Source of the DNA: Pyrinomonadaceae bacterium
Lineage (GTDB): Bacteria > Acidobacteriota > Blastocatellia > Pyrinomonadales > Pyrinomonadaceae
Assembly: GCA_014380365.1 (NCBI GenBank)
Contig: JACMJZ010000018.1
Coordinates: forward strand, 1 to 62,082
Reading direction: 5' to 3'
DNA length: 62,082 bases
The notes under the pieces: generated by a model
What the model was told of the DNA's origin: nothing
Databases searched by the model: none
Seen by the model: the letters and a program-made list of their open reading frames with translations, nothing else
Position numbers and translations under genes: made by a program
Shown here: piece by piece, positions 1 through 7,989 of the stretch
Layout: every line of letters starts with the position of its first letter
Position numbering within the stretch: position 1 is the stretch's first letter

Positions 1-8
1 CCCGCTGG

Positions 9-178
9 CCCCCCCCCCCCACCCCCGGCTACTGTCTGCCACCGCTATGCGGTGAAGAACGACCCGCTAACACAGGAGCCCTTGCTGACGCGCGGGCTTC
101 TGCTGGCTGTCTGCTCACTGCCGACTGTTCACTGCCGACTGCTGACTGCTGACTGCTGACTGCCGTCTGCCGACTGTT
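9..178. repeat. Poly-C run and short CTGACTG-type tandem repeat
   Basis: A run of twelve C residues starts at position 9. Positions 105-178 consist of degenerate 7-8 nt units of the type ACTGCTG / ACTGCCG. No gene is supported between the window start and the stop of the fibronectin-III gene at 378. The only long reading frame here is made of this repeat. It resembles one arm of the palindromic short-unit arrays seen at 22.3, 31.4 and 59.7 kb, whose other arm would lie outside the window. Confidence 0.6.
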
Positions 179-377
179 GGCTGCACTCAAAGGTTGGCAG
201 GCGCGTCCCGTTGGTTCACGTGCGGGCTTCGGCACCGCCCGGTGCCGACTGCAAGCCCGCGCTCAAGTCCCCACGAAACGCGCCTGTTGGTCATGGGCCG
301 AGGCCCATGATCTCGTTCGTGACCCCCAGGCGTCATGATTGACATTTATTGAGGGGTCACGAATAGGGCGCGCTCCG

Positions 378-1004
378 CTAGGGCGCTATTTTCATGGCCG
401 GATCGCTCCAGCCGCTTTGGCCGTTGGCATTGATGGCCGCGACGCGGAACCAGTAGCGCGTGCCGCTCGTGAGACCTTCAATGGTCGCTCTCGATCTGGT
501 AGCCACGGCGGAATGAGTCCAACTTGCCGGCGTAGGCGGGTCGACGCTCTTCTCAATTACGTAACTCTTGGCCCCGGCGAGCGTGTCCCAGGTGAGATCG
601 ATTTCGCCGTCACGATCGCCAGCAGTCGCCGCCAGATTTGCAGGTGGACTGAGAATTCCACTGGCGCTGGACGCCGCGGCCCGCAAGTCCATCCCCGCGC
701 TCTGAATCAGCACCTCGTTATCGCCAGCTACCGCCTCCACGTAAGCCGCAAGCTGAGTCATGAGCCGATCAACTATGTCTTCCTTATTTTGCTGGTCGGT
801 GGTCTTCGCTTTCGCTTCCTGACGGGCCGCCTGGGTCGCGACGTAGGCAGATTCGAAATCGTCAATGGCGGTGGTCACCGCAGTCAGGGCGGGGGTGGGA
901 GATAGGAAAATCGGGTTTCCGGTAAGGGCCGCGACAATCTGCCGCGCGCGCGCGATTTTGTCGGTCAGGGGTAAACGGCTGAAGTTTAATTTGATTTTGG
1001 ACAT
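378..1004 (-). CDS. Fibronectin type III domain protein of unknown function
   Basis: The protein has 208 residues if translation starts at the ATG ending at 1004, which has an AGGAGC ribosome binding site just upstream. A longer frame reaches 1187 but has no such site. The first ~110 residues look alpha-helical and carry no domain I recognise. Residues ~115-205 form one fibronectin type III domain, with a PPANLAAT start, an LTW strand-B motif and the GLTSGTRYWFRVAAIN strand-F motif. No signal peptide is evident. It faces away from the next gene and is preceded by a 21-nt-period repeat array. Proteins of this shape are common hypotheticals in Acidobacteria and Verrucomicrobia (family recollection); the role is unknown. 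Confidence 0.7.
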   Translation of the reverse strand: MSKIKLNFSRLPLTDKIARARQIVAALTGNPIFLSPTPALTAVTTAIDDFESAYVATQAARQEAKAKTTDQQNKEDIVDRLMTQLAAYVEAVAGDNEVLIQSAGMDLRAAASSASGILSPPANLAATAGDRDGEIDLTWDTLAGAKSYVIEKSVDPPTPASWTHSAVATRSRATIEGLTSGTRYWFRVAAINANGQSGWSDPAMKIAP

Positions 1005-1183
1005 GAGGGCTCCTTGAGGTTGTGGGGTTACTTGGGCGTGAGCACCCCGGAGGTGAAGGACTTGAGCGTGAAGTACGAGCGCCAGAGTAATACAGAGCGG
1101 ATACGGGAGCAACACAATTCTCGCGGGCGCGGCAATCTGTGTCGTTTCAGCGGTTATGACGATTTTGCGTGGTTGCGTTAGCT

Positions 1184-1440
1184 TCAAGGTTGCTTACATT
1201 GCGCCGATGTAAGCTTGCAGTACTGCGTTGCTGACTTGCATTGGTGCTGTGCTGACTTGCATTGCTCCGTTGCAGACTTGCATTGGGGTGAGGTGAGCAA
1301 CATTGGCCCGAGGCAAGTTTGCATTGCTCCAATGTTGACCTGCATTTCTTTCGCGTAAGTTTGCATTGCTCTGGTGCTGACTTACATTCGTGCGGGGCAA
1401 GTTTGCATCAGCTGTGGGGAAGCTTGCATTGGACGGATGT
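1184..1440. repeat. 21-nt-period degenerate tandem array (TTGCATTG core)
   Basis: About ten units of roughly 21 nt share a core such as GACTTGCATTG followed by a variable half. Read on the minus strand, the period gives heptapeptides such as QCKSATE/QCKSAQH, but several frames stay open at once, as expected for a period divisible by three. It lies 5' of the fibronectin-III gene. A related array at 47.4 kb lies 5' of another hypothetical gene. Confidence 0.75.
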
Positions 1441-1492
1441 TGGCTGGAATTAGGTCAATGGAAGCTCGGGCTGTGGGGGGTGTTAATAAAGA

Positions 1493-1575
1493 ACGCCGAC
1501 CCGTCGAGGGTCGGCGAAGATGTTTGCTCAATGTGGCGATCCAGGGGCGTTGCCCCTGGCTATTTTATTGTGCAC
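1493..1575. repeat. Hairpin repeat cluster
   Basis: Three successive hairpins: GCCGACC/GGTCGGC around 1495-1515, CCAGGGGC/GCCCCTGG at 1541-1559 followed by a T-rich stretch, and GCACC/GGTGC at 1571-1583. The middle one resembles the CCAGGGGTGG hairpins at 52.9 and 57.8 kb. The rest of the region between 1441 and 1900 holds no gene I can support. Confidence 0.55.
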
Positions 1576-1900
1576 CTTCGGTGCGTTGACTCGACGCGCT
1601 GCGCGCGGCGATTTTGAAATGCGGGCGGGACGCCCGACGGTTCCAGGAGAAGAGGCAGGCAAACTCGCGTGGCGTCGCATTGTGAAGGCAGGTGAAAGTT
1701 TGCTGGCGAGGAAATTCTGATGACCCCCCAAAAAACAGTTGATACCCGATTTCTAGTCTGTATCTCTTTTCTGCTAGAGTCTTTCGCGCAGATTCCACAA
1801 TTTGCTTTAGTTTGGGGACTATATTGAGCTGAAGTTGACCAACCGGCCCCGCGATCCGGTCATCAAACGAGGGTCTGTTTGGATAAGGAAATATTAATTA

Positions 1901-3688
1901 ATGAATTCCAGTATCGCTACTCTACGTAATTGGCTTCTACCGGCACTCTTTCTCGTTGTTGTGGCATTGCCCTGCTTCGCTCAAGGGGCAGGCGCCGATG
2001 TGGTGATGGTGCTGCCCTTTGAGAACACGTCTAATCGCCCCGAATACAACTGGGTGGGCGAGAGTTTTGCCGACTCGATTTCGGAGCTCCTCAACAAACC
2101 CGGCCTGCTTGTTGTCACCAGCGACGAACGCCAATCTGTGTATCAAAGGCTGCGTGTGCCGCAGACGGTGCTCCCGTCGCGCGCGACCGCAATCAAGCTG
2201 GCGCGTGAAGCGAAGGCCTCGATGATCGTGATTGGCACTTACTCAGTCACGCTTGCGGAAGCGGAAACCAGGGAAGGCGAAGCTGAGAAGGACAAGGACA
2301 AGTCGTCCGGCGAGGCCTATGTGCAACTTACCGCGCGCGTGATTAGGGTAAACGAGGGCCGCACGCTCGGCGAGGTGTTTGACGGCAGTTGGGCCACTCG
2401 GCAGTTCGACCTGGGCGGACTGCTCACCACCTTGCAGAATATTCAGGGCCGGCTGGCTTATCAGATCCTTTATCAACGCGACAAGGCGCTGCCCTTTTCC
2501 CAAAATCAACTGGTGCAGGAAGCGACTAAAGTCCCGCAGCGTGCTTTTGAAGCCTATGTGAAGGGTGTCCAGTTAAGCGATCGCGATGAAAAGCGTTCCA
2601 ACTATTTGAAAAACGCTATGCGCTATTTTGCGGAAGCGAACGGCGGGGCCATCTATCCGCAAGCCGCCTTTGAGTTGGGTCGCTTTTATATGCTCGAAGG
2701 GAAATGGAAAGAGGCGACGGAGTATCTTACGAAACTGGAGAAGAAAGATCCGCATTATGCGGAGGCGGCTTTCTACGCCGGATTAGGCTACGCAAAGATG
2801 GGCGATCTGGGACATGCCCTCGCGGCCCTCGTTCCGCTCTCTGCCGAAGTGCCCCTGATTGGAATTTATAACAACGCGGGCGCAGTGGCCATTCAGGCCT
2901 CGCGCGAAGAGAAAAAGGAAGAAGAGCGCGTGCGCCTGCTAACTCAAGGCACTTCGTTTCTCGCGCGCGCGGCTGAGTCGGCTCCGGACGATCCGATGGT
3001 TCACTTCAACTACGCGCTCGCCTTGTTTCTCTCGGGCAAATACGCGGAAGCTGCCGATCAACTGAAGCCCGTGATCACGGCCGATCCACGCGACGGCCAG
3101 GCGTATTTTCTCTACGCCAAAGCTCTCGAGAAGATCGGCAAATCCGAAACCGCTACTGCCGCGGACGATCAAGCACGCCGCTTCCTGCCAACTTACGCAA
3201 AGTTTCAAACGCAATGGCAGAAATCACAGACGCTGTCTGGCGTGTCGCCACGGATGCGCGACGTGTTGAATCGCGACGACGTATCCGATCTCGTGAGAAG
3301 GAATGCGATGGCCGCGAGCGGCAACACCTCCGGGACGGAAGACCTCCTCGCGAAAGCAAGGGAGCTCTATCAAGCCGGCCGCGATGAGGAGGCTTTGCCG
3401 GAGTTGCACCGCGTTGTCATGCTCGAACCCACAAACGCCGAGGCCTATCTTCTTAGCGGACGTATCAATCAACGCCGCGGCGATCAGGAGGCGGCAATAG
3501 CGGCCCTCAAGACGGCAATTTTTTGGGATCCGAAACTGATCGACGCGCATATTCTGCTGGGTAGAATTTTCCTCGAACGCGGCGATCGCAGCGAAGCCAC
3601 CAAGTACGCGTCGAGCGCGATGACCATCGATCCCAACAATCAGGAAGCCATCGGGTTGCAGCGTCAGGTGACGATGGGCAAGAACTAG
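1901..3688 (+). CDS. Secreted TPR protein with TolB/FlgO-like N-terminal domain
   Basis: The protein has 595 residues and begins with a signal peptide (hydrophobic residues ~11-27, then a CFAQG cleavage region). Residues ~32-190 contain VVMVLPFENTSN and GESFADSISELL, which resemble the N-terminal domain of TolB/FlgO-like outer-membrane proteins that precedes TPR repeats in many Acidobacteria. Residues ~215-595 are a chain of tetratricopeptide repeats (for example AAFELGRFYMLEGKWKEA and AYLLSGRINQRRGDQEAA). An AAGGAA motif precedes the ATG. It is probably a periplasmic or outer-membrane scaffold. The partner is unknown and no operon mate is evident. Confidence 0.8.
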   Translation: MNSSIATLRNWLLPALFLVVVALPCFAQGAGADVVMVLPFENTSNRPEYNWVGESFADSISELLNKPGLLVVTSDERQSVYQRLRVPQTVLPSRATAIKLAREAKASMIVIGTYSVTLAEAETREGEAEKDKDKSSGEAYVQLTARVIRVNEGRTLGEVFDGSWATRQFDLGGLLTTLQNIQGRLAYQILYQRDKALPFSQNQLVQEATKVPQRAFEAYVKGVQLSDRDEKRSNYLKNAMRYFAEANGGAIYPQAAFELGRFYMLEGKWKEATEYLTKLEKKDPHYAEAAFYAGLGYAKMGDLGHALAALVPLSAEVPLIGIYNNAGAVAIQASREEKKEEERVRLLTQGTSFLARAAESAPDDPMVHFNYALALFLSGKYAEAADQLKPVITADPRDGQAYFLYAKALEKIGKSETATAADDQARRFLPTYAKFQTQWQKSQTLSGVSPRMRDVLNRDDVSDLVRRNAMAASGNTSGTEDLLAKARELYQAGRDEEALPELHRVVMLEPTNAEAYLLSGRINQRRGDQEAAIAALKTAIFWDPKLIDAHILLGRIFLERGDRSEATKYASSAMTIDPNNQEAIGLQRQVTMGKN

Positions 3689-3716
3689 AAACTGATAACA
3701 CGATTCACTGCAAGAG

Positions 3717-3742
3717 GCAGACAGGATGTCTGCGCTCCCAGC
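3717..3742. repeat. REP-like hairpin (GCAGAC/GTCTGC)
   Basis: GCAGAC and GTCTGC pair at 3717-3722 and 3728-3733, followed by GCTCCCAGC. The same element recurs in reverse at 20057-20087 and 23207-23233, where the matching flank reads GCTGGGAGC. It sits just after the TPR gene and makes up the upstream part of the longer reading frame of the next gene, which argues for the later start there. Confidence 0.75.
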
Positions 3743-3809
3743 TTTGAGGCATTTTCCTGCGGGGACCTGCCTCATTTCGTTTTATAGTGCCGCGAATGGG
3801 TTCAACTAT

Positions 3810-4106
3810 ATGGAATCAACCTTCCTTGTCGGTTTCGCTGCCGCAATCCTCGCCGCTGTCTCGCTGTTAACCCTTGCCTTGTGGCGCCACAAGAAGGCGA
3901 GCGGCGGCGAGGTTAGGTTGATCGGCGAACTGGGTCGAGTCGAAACGAAACTTGATCCCGAGGGGACGATAATCGTCGGCGGGGAGATGTGGCGTGCAAT
4001 ATCTAACGATGGCGCCTCCATCGGAGTGGACGCGAGCGTGCGCGTGGTTGGAATGAAAGGGCACCTTATCCTCGTTGAGATTTGTCCCAACCGCCTGCGG
4101 TACTGA
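3810..4106 (+). CDS. Small membrane protein with NfeD-like OB-fold domain
   Basis: The ATG at 3810 gives a 98-residue protein. An earlier in-frame start at 3726 would translate a dispersed repeat and is less likely. Residues ~3-25 form one transmembrane helix ending in WRHKK. Residues ~32-97 resemble the C-terminal OB-fold of NfeD proteins: GELGRVETKLDPEGTI, then GGEMWRAIS, then VRVVGMKGHLILVE. NfeD partners stomatin-like proteins or the ClpP-class protease NfeA in membrane quality control, but no stomatin gene is adjacent. Only a weak ribosome binding site is visible. Confidence 0.7.
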   Translation: MESTFLVGFAAAILAAVSLLTLALWRHKKASGGEVRLIGELGRVETKLDPEGTIIVGGEMWRAISNDGASIGVDASVRVVGMKGHLILVEICPNRLRY

Positions 4107-4170
4107 CAGTGCTTTTCCTGGTCCACTCCTTAACGCTCAATCACGTCTCGATTCCACAAATCATATTCTG

Positions 4171-4186
4171 TGGCACGGAAGCTGCT
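4171..4186 (+). promoter_or_regulatory. Sigma-54 promoter (-24/-12) of small RNA copy 1
   Basis: TGGCACG, four bases, then CTGCT matches the sigma-54 consensus TGGCACG-N4-TTGCW at all but one defined base. GG and GC are in the correct register (first G to first G is 12 bases). The same element stands at 4521. Upstream blocks TTAACG-TCAATC and GATTCCA are also shared by both copies and could be activator sites. Confidence 0.7.
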
Positions 4187-4196
4187 CTAGAGATAA

Positions 4197-4348
4197 CCGG
4201 CACGTACGGAACACTGACGCAAAGTTAATCCGTAACCCCGCCGCCATCTACCTCTGAGCGCCGCCTGCCGCTGCGCCAGCCGCCCGCCGAGCAACCCTTC
4301 AGTGCTTCTCCTTCCTATATGTGGACCCAGTCAGCAATGACTGGGTCC
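4197..4348 (+). ncRNA. Candidate sigma-54-dependent small RNA, copy 1
   Basis: No credible reading frame lies here, yet about 150 nt are conserved in a second copy 350 bases downstream. The start is inferred as 12 nt after the -12 GC. Features in order are a conserved GATAACCGGCA leader, a hairpin pairing TACGGA (4205-4210) with TCCGTA (4229-4234), a C-rich block nearly identical in both copies (CCGCCGCCATCTA through GAGCAACCCTTCAGTGCTTC), and an 11-bp hairpin with a GCAA loop at 4323-4348. No long U-tract follows, so the 3' end is uncertain. Both hairpins differ between copies by pairing-preserving changes. A hit to a known Rfam family has not been excluded. Confidence 0.65.
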
Positions 4349-4393
4349 TCCCGCGTTTAGAGTCATAGTTTCCTCGTCCGGCGCAAACCTATC

Positions 4394-4475
4394 AGTTATT
4401 TCTTTGCGCGTCTTTGCGGCACCTTTGCGTTCTTTGCGGTTTGAATCTTCTTAACCCTCACCGCAAAGGGACAGC
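4394..4475. repeat. TTTGCGG/CCGCAAA dispersed repeat
   Basis: A run of CTTTGCG units is followed by ACCGCAAAGG, an imperfect inverted repeat. Related copies lie at about 11296-11400 and, read in frame, inside comEC at about 18095-18205. Here it separates the two small-RNA copies. Confidence 0.7.
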
Positions 4476-4520
4476 CATCCCTTAACGTTCAATCGACTCT
4501 GGATTCCAAAAGTTTTTCTC

Positions 4521-4536
4521 TGGCACGCAAGCTGCT
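4521..4536 (+). promoter_or_regulatory. Sigma-54 promoter (-24/-12) of small RNA copy 2
   Basis: TGGCACG, four bases, CTGCT, in the same register as copy 1. The four spacer bases differ by one (CAAG against GAAG), which leaves only the promoter-defining bases conserved. Confidence 0.7.
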
Positions 4537-4546
4537 CTATAGATAA

Positions 4547-4696
4547 CCGGCAAGCACGGGAGACCAAAGTAAAGTCAAAACGTGCCCCCGCCGCCATCTA
4601 ACCTCTGAGCGCCGCCTGCCGCTGCGCCAGCCACCCGCCGAGCAACCCTTCAGTGCTTCCTTCCGAACTTGGGACCCAGCCAGCAATGGCTGGGTC
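4547..4696 (+). ncRNA. Candidate sigma-54-dependent small RNA, copy 2
   Basis: This has the same architecture as copy 1. The GATAACCGGCA leader comes first. The first hairpin is GCACG (4554-4558) with CGTGC (4581-4585), a different sequence from copy 1 at the same place. The C-rich block is almost unchanged. The 3' hairpin pairs GACCCAGCCA with TGGCTGGGTC around GCAA at 4673-4696. In copy 1 the corresponding stem position is a T-A pair and here it is C-G, a compensatory change. Between 4697 and lnt at 5032 I see no gene. Confidence 0.65.
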
Positions 4697-5031
4697 TTCC
4701 CGCGTTTAGGCCTGTGATTTTCACGCCCTCCATGATTCTTCTTCTGTTCGCGTCACTTTGTCAGTCATCATTGTGCTAACTGCCTTTCCCGTCGCACTCC
4801 CAGGATTACGCCCAGCCAGTCAACATGCGACGAAATTTGTCACACTGACCGTGACGGTTTCTGTCGTTTTGACCTTTATCCGACGGTATTGAGGGTTCGT
4901 GGATTGACCCGTTCGCGTTTACAGGAAATATTTTTTCGAGAGTCGTCGCCTCAGGTTCTTTTGCAATTTGCTGCGAAAGCCTGTGGGAAGCTTTCGCGCG
5001 CATATCCACTCTTTTGGTAGACTCCTGAGCA

Positions 5032-6684
5032 ATGCAGGACGTTACCTCTAAGCGGACGCGAGAAAGATTAGCGCGGCCGTCAAGATTGACCTCACTCGCT
5101 TCCCGAGTTCGCTCAAATGCGCCGTCACTCACCGATTCTGGAATAGTCGCCATTTCAGCTGCACTGCTCATCCTTTCGTTTCCAGATTTCGAGTTTTGGC
5201 CACTTGCATGGCTGGCCCTTGTTCCTTTCTTTATCGTGATTGCTCGAAAAGCCCGGCCACTGCACTGCTTCATCCTGGGTTGGCTGTTTGGAGGAGCCTT
5301 CTTTTACGGGTCTTGTTACTGGCTCACCTATTCCATGATCCACTTCGGCGGGATGCCTACGCTGCTCGCCTTCCTGGTGCTTATTCCTGCCGCGTTTACA
5401 GCAGGGATCTTTCCCGGCTTTTTCGCGTTAGCTTTGTCGCAGACGATTAGAAAATGGGGCGCTCCTGCATTGTTTCTCGGGCCGGTTTTTTGGACCGCGC
5501 TGGAATGGGCACGACTGGGAATCACCGGTCAGCTCTGGAATGCCATCGGATACTCGCAGGCTTACCAGCCCCTGCTGATTCAACCAGCTCGTTGGGGTGG
5601 AGTGTATCTGGTTGGCTTCCTGATCGTTGCGGTAAACGCCTCCCTGGCTTTTGCTTTCTTGAGGCGCAGCGCGCGGGCTATGCCGAGCGCGGGCGCTACC
5701 ATCGCGCTCGCGGCCACGGTGATCTTCATTTCATCGAGCATCGCCTTCCGGGCAGACGCCGACGCCGTCGAAGCTGATGCCGTAGTGGTGGCTATTCAGC
5801 CTAACGTGCCGATGGATCTGGTGAAGTCTATCGACGACATGCGGAAACTCGCCACTAGTCATTTCGAGATGAGCGAAGCCGCTTTGCGCAATCTCCCAAA
5901 CGATGGAAAACCTCGATTGGTGATCTGGCCTGAGTCGCCCATGAACTTCGGTTACGGAGGCGACTCGCTGCTTCGAGAACGCCTTGCCGCTTTCGTGAGA
6001 ACCAACAACACTTCCCTGCTACTAAACTCGCAGGAAGTTGCCCCCAATGACGGCATTTACAACTCGGCGCTGCTCATAAATGAAGCGGGTAGCCTCGTCA
6101 CTCAATATGATAAGATTCGCTTACTGCCGTTTGGCGAGTATGTTCCGCTGCCACAATGGTTGCCGGGGGCGGGTTTGATAAGAGGAATCGTCGGCGACTT
6201 CACGCCGGGCACGAACTATCGGCTCATGCCGGTGGGAAATGTGCGTGCCGGAGTTTTCATCTGCATCGAGTCGGCTTATCCATCGATCGCGCGCGAGTTT
6301 ACCGGCGAAGGCGCTGACGTGCTGATCAATATTTCAAACGATGGATACCTGGGGCCGACGGCGGTGATGCGGCAACATTTGGCGAATGCGGTTTTTCGCG
6401 CGGTTGAAAACGGTCGGCCGGTGCTGCGTGTGACGAACACCGGCATCACAGCGTTGATTACGCCAACCGGCGCAGTGAAAGATGCGACTGCGGGTTTCAA
6501 GCCGGAGGTCAGGACGTGGCGAATCGCGCGGTCGCAAAGTGAACCGACATTCTATACCGCCCATGGCGATCTGTTTGCAGCCTTCTGCGCAGTGCTTAGC
6601 TTGCTAGCGTTTGTACTTTCATTTAGCCGACGACTTGCGCCGGCCTTTAGAGCGGAGGCCAGGAGTTTAGAGTACAAGCTTTAG
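5032..6684 (+). CDS. lnt: Apolipoprotein N-acyltransferase Lnt
   Basis: The enzyme adds the third acyl chain to the N-terminal cysteine of apolipoproteins at the inner membrane, the last step of lipoprotein maturation. The 550-residue protein has about six transmembrane segments in residues ~38-245, then a periplasmic nitrilase-type domain. The Glu-Lys-Cys triad is visible: E301 in VIWPESP, K361 in YDKIRLLPFGEY and C411 in FICIESAYP. A last transmembrane helix lies near residue 520. The final residues and the stop codon fall inside a dispersed structured repeat (6669-6722), so the element has replaced or trimmed the original C-terminus. The stop lies within the first small hairpin. prfB follows after about 100 nt. 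Confidence 0.93.
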   Translation: MQDVTSKRTRERLARPSRLTSLASRVRSNAPSLTDSGIVAISAALLILSFPDFEFWPLAWLALVPFFIVIARKARPLHCFILGWLFGGAFFYGSCYWLTYSMIHFGGMPTLLAFLVLIPAAFTAGIFPGFFALALSQTIRKWGAPALFLGPVFWTALEWARLGITGQLWNAIGYSQAYQPLLIQPARWGGVYLVGFLIVAVNASLAFAFLRRSARAMPSAGATIALAATVIFISSSIAFRADADAVEADAVVVAIQPNVPMDLVKSIDDMRKLATSHFEMSEAALRNLPNDGKPRLVIWPESPMNFGYGGDSLLRERLAAFVRTNNTSLLLNSQEVAPNDGIYNSALLINEAGSLVTQYDKIRLLPFGEYVPLPQWLPGAGLIRGIVGDFTPGTNYRLMPVGNVRAGVFICIESAYPSIAREFTGEGADVLINISNDGYLGPTAVMRQHLANAVFRAVENGRPVLRVTNTGITALITPTGAVKDATAGFKPEVRTWRIARSQSEPTFYTAHGDLFAAFCAVLSLLAFVLSFSRRLAPAFRAEARSLEYKL

Positions 6685-6722
6685 CTTGCCCCTCCGCCAG
6701 AGCAACGTAAACGTTGTACTCT
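6669..6722. repeat. Three-way-junction repeat, copy 1
   Basis: The outer stem AGAGTAC (6669-6675) pairs with GTACTCT (6716-6722). Inside it are two small hairpins, AAGC-TTTA-GCTT and AACG-TAAA-CGTT. In the other intact copy (26656-26711) the second hairpin is CAACC-TGAA-GGTTG, so the stem sequence differs while the pairing is kept. It overlaps the end of lnt. Confidence 0.75.
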
Positions 6723-6786
6723 GAACTTCCGGCCTCAAGTAAACGAGTACTTATTTGCAAAACGGTTTTGGAGGATTACGGATCTA

Positions 6787-7897
6787 ATGATCGAGACTTT
6801 ATCAATTCAGGATTTAAAAACATCCCATGAAGAGCTAGGAACACGTGTTAGTCAGCTCGGGAGGTTTCTTTGATGTCGCCGCCGGCAAGGAACAGTTAAG
6901 CAGCATTGAGAAAGAAGCCTCGTCGCCGGATTTTTGGAACGATCAGGAGGCAGCTCAGAAACTTCTGCAAAAGCGAACTGTGCTGGAGAAAAAGATTCAA
7001 CGCCAGGAGCGTTTTGAATCTCAGATCGCGGATGGCGCGGTGCTCTTTGAATTTGCCGAGGAAGACGAAGACTCCCTGCAAGAACTCCGCTCCCTCGTTG
7101 AACGCCTGGAACATGAGATCGGCGTTGCGGAAACTGAAATGCTCCTCGGCGGCGACAACGATCAGTTAAACGCCATCTGCACAATTCATCCCGGCGCTGG
7201 CGGGACAGAGTCGCAGGATTGGGCCGAGATGCTTCTGCGGATGTATCTCAAGTGGGCGGAACAGCGTGGCTTCAAGACTGAAATCATTGACTATCAGCCT
7301 GGGGAAGAAGCCGGTATCAAGAGCGTGACGTTTAGAGTTGAAGGAGAATACGCCTACGGTCTGCTGGCGGCCGAAGCCGGCGTTCACCGGCTGGTGCGCA
7401 TTTCCCCTTTTGATCAAGCTGCGCGGCGGCACACTTCATTCGCTTCGCTGTTTGTCTATCCGGAAGTGGACGAGAACATAGAAGTGGAGATCAACGATAA
7501 GGACTTGCGTGTTGACACCTATCGCGCAACCGGCGCTGGCGGTCAGCACATTAACACCACCGACTCCGCCGTTCGCATAACGCATGCGCCGACAGGAATC
7601 GTGGTTCAGTGTCAGAACCAGCGTTCGCAACATCAGAACCGGGCCGTGGCAATGCAAGTCTTGCGTTCGCGTTTATACGAACTCGAGCTGGAGAAACGAA
7701 AAGCCGAGACTGCCGAGCTCGAAGCTAACAGACAGGAGATTTCGTTTGGATCACAAATCAGGAGTTATGTTCTCGCGCCCTATCAACTGGTGAAAGACAC
7801 GCGCACGAAGTTGGAGCGTGGAAATGTTGACGCGGTGCTCGGTGGCGACATCGATGATTTCATCAAGGCTTTTTTGTTGCTGAAGAAAGCGGCCTAG
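6787..7897 (+). CDS. prfB: Peptide chain release factor 2, with programmed +1 frameshift
   Basis: RF2 releases polypeptides at UGA and UAA codons. Translation starts at the ATG at 6787 and runs 28 codons to an in-frame TGA at 6871. Shifting +1 at CTT-T continues into GFFDVAAGKEQ and gives a 369-residue protein of normal RF2 length. The domain order is normal: helical domain 1, the GGQ loop in RATGAGGQHIN, and the C-terminal helix. The peptide-anticodon region lies in the AGVHRLVRISPFD segment. The frameshift autoregulates synthesis, since scarce RF2 lets the ribosome pause and slip at UGA. Reading only from 6845 would miss the true N-terminus. Confidence 0.95.
6861..6873 (+). other. RF2 programmed frameshift site
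   Basis: GAGG, then TTT CTT TGA. The Shine-Dalgarno-like GGGAGG ends three bases before the CTT slip codon, as in the classical AGGGGG-TAT-CTT-TGA site. The base after TGA is T here instead of the usual C. Confidence 0.93.
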
Positions 7898-7908
7898 TCA
7901 AGTAGTTC

Positions 7909-7962
7909 AGAGTACAAGCTTCAGCTTGCTGCTGGGAACTCACAACCTGAAGGTTGAACTCA
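7909..7962. repeat. Three-way-junction repeat, copy 2 (degenerate outer stem)
   Basis: AGAGTAC is followed by the hairpins AAGC-TTCA-GCTT and AACC-TGAA-GGTT, closed weakly by GAACTC. It lies between prfB and ftsK and contains the upstream TTG from which a longer ftsK frame could be read. Confidence 0.7.
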
Positions 7963-7989
7963 AAACTGCTTGACTCTCTGGAAGACGAA

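Noticed and set aside
29-235. Minus-strand frame with QQSAVGSEQSAVS repeats
   Set aside because: It is a translation of a short tandem repeat and shows no start context.
1184-1400. Minus-strand reading frames with repeated QCKSATx or NASxxxx peptides
   Set aside because: Several frames are open at once because the DNA period is 21 nt. None has a ribosome binding site and all end at the array borders.
1184-1440. CRISPR array
   Set aside because: The repeats at 1184-1440 and 47440-47712 are contiguous and degenerate, with no unique spacers, and no cas genes are present.
1739-1790. Sigma-70 promoter before the 1901 gene (TTGATA ...)
   Set aside because: The spacing to any plausible -10 element is poor; not distinguishable from chance.
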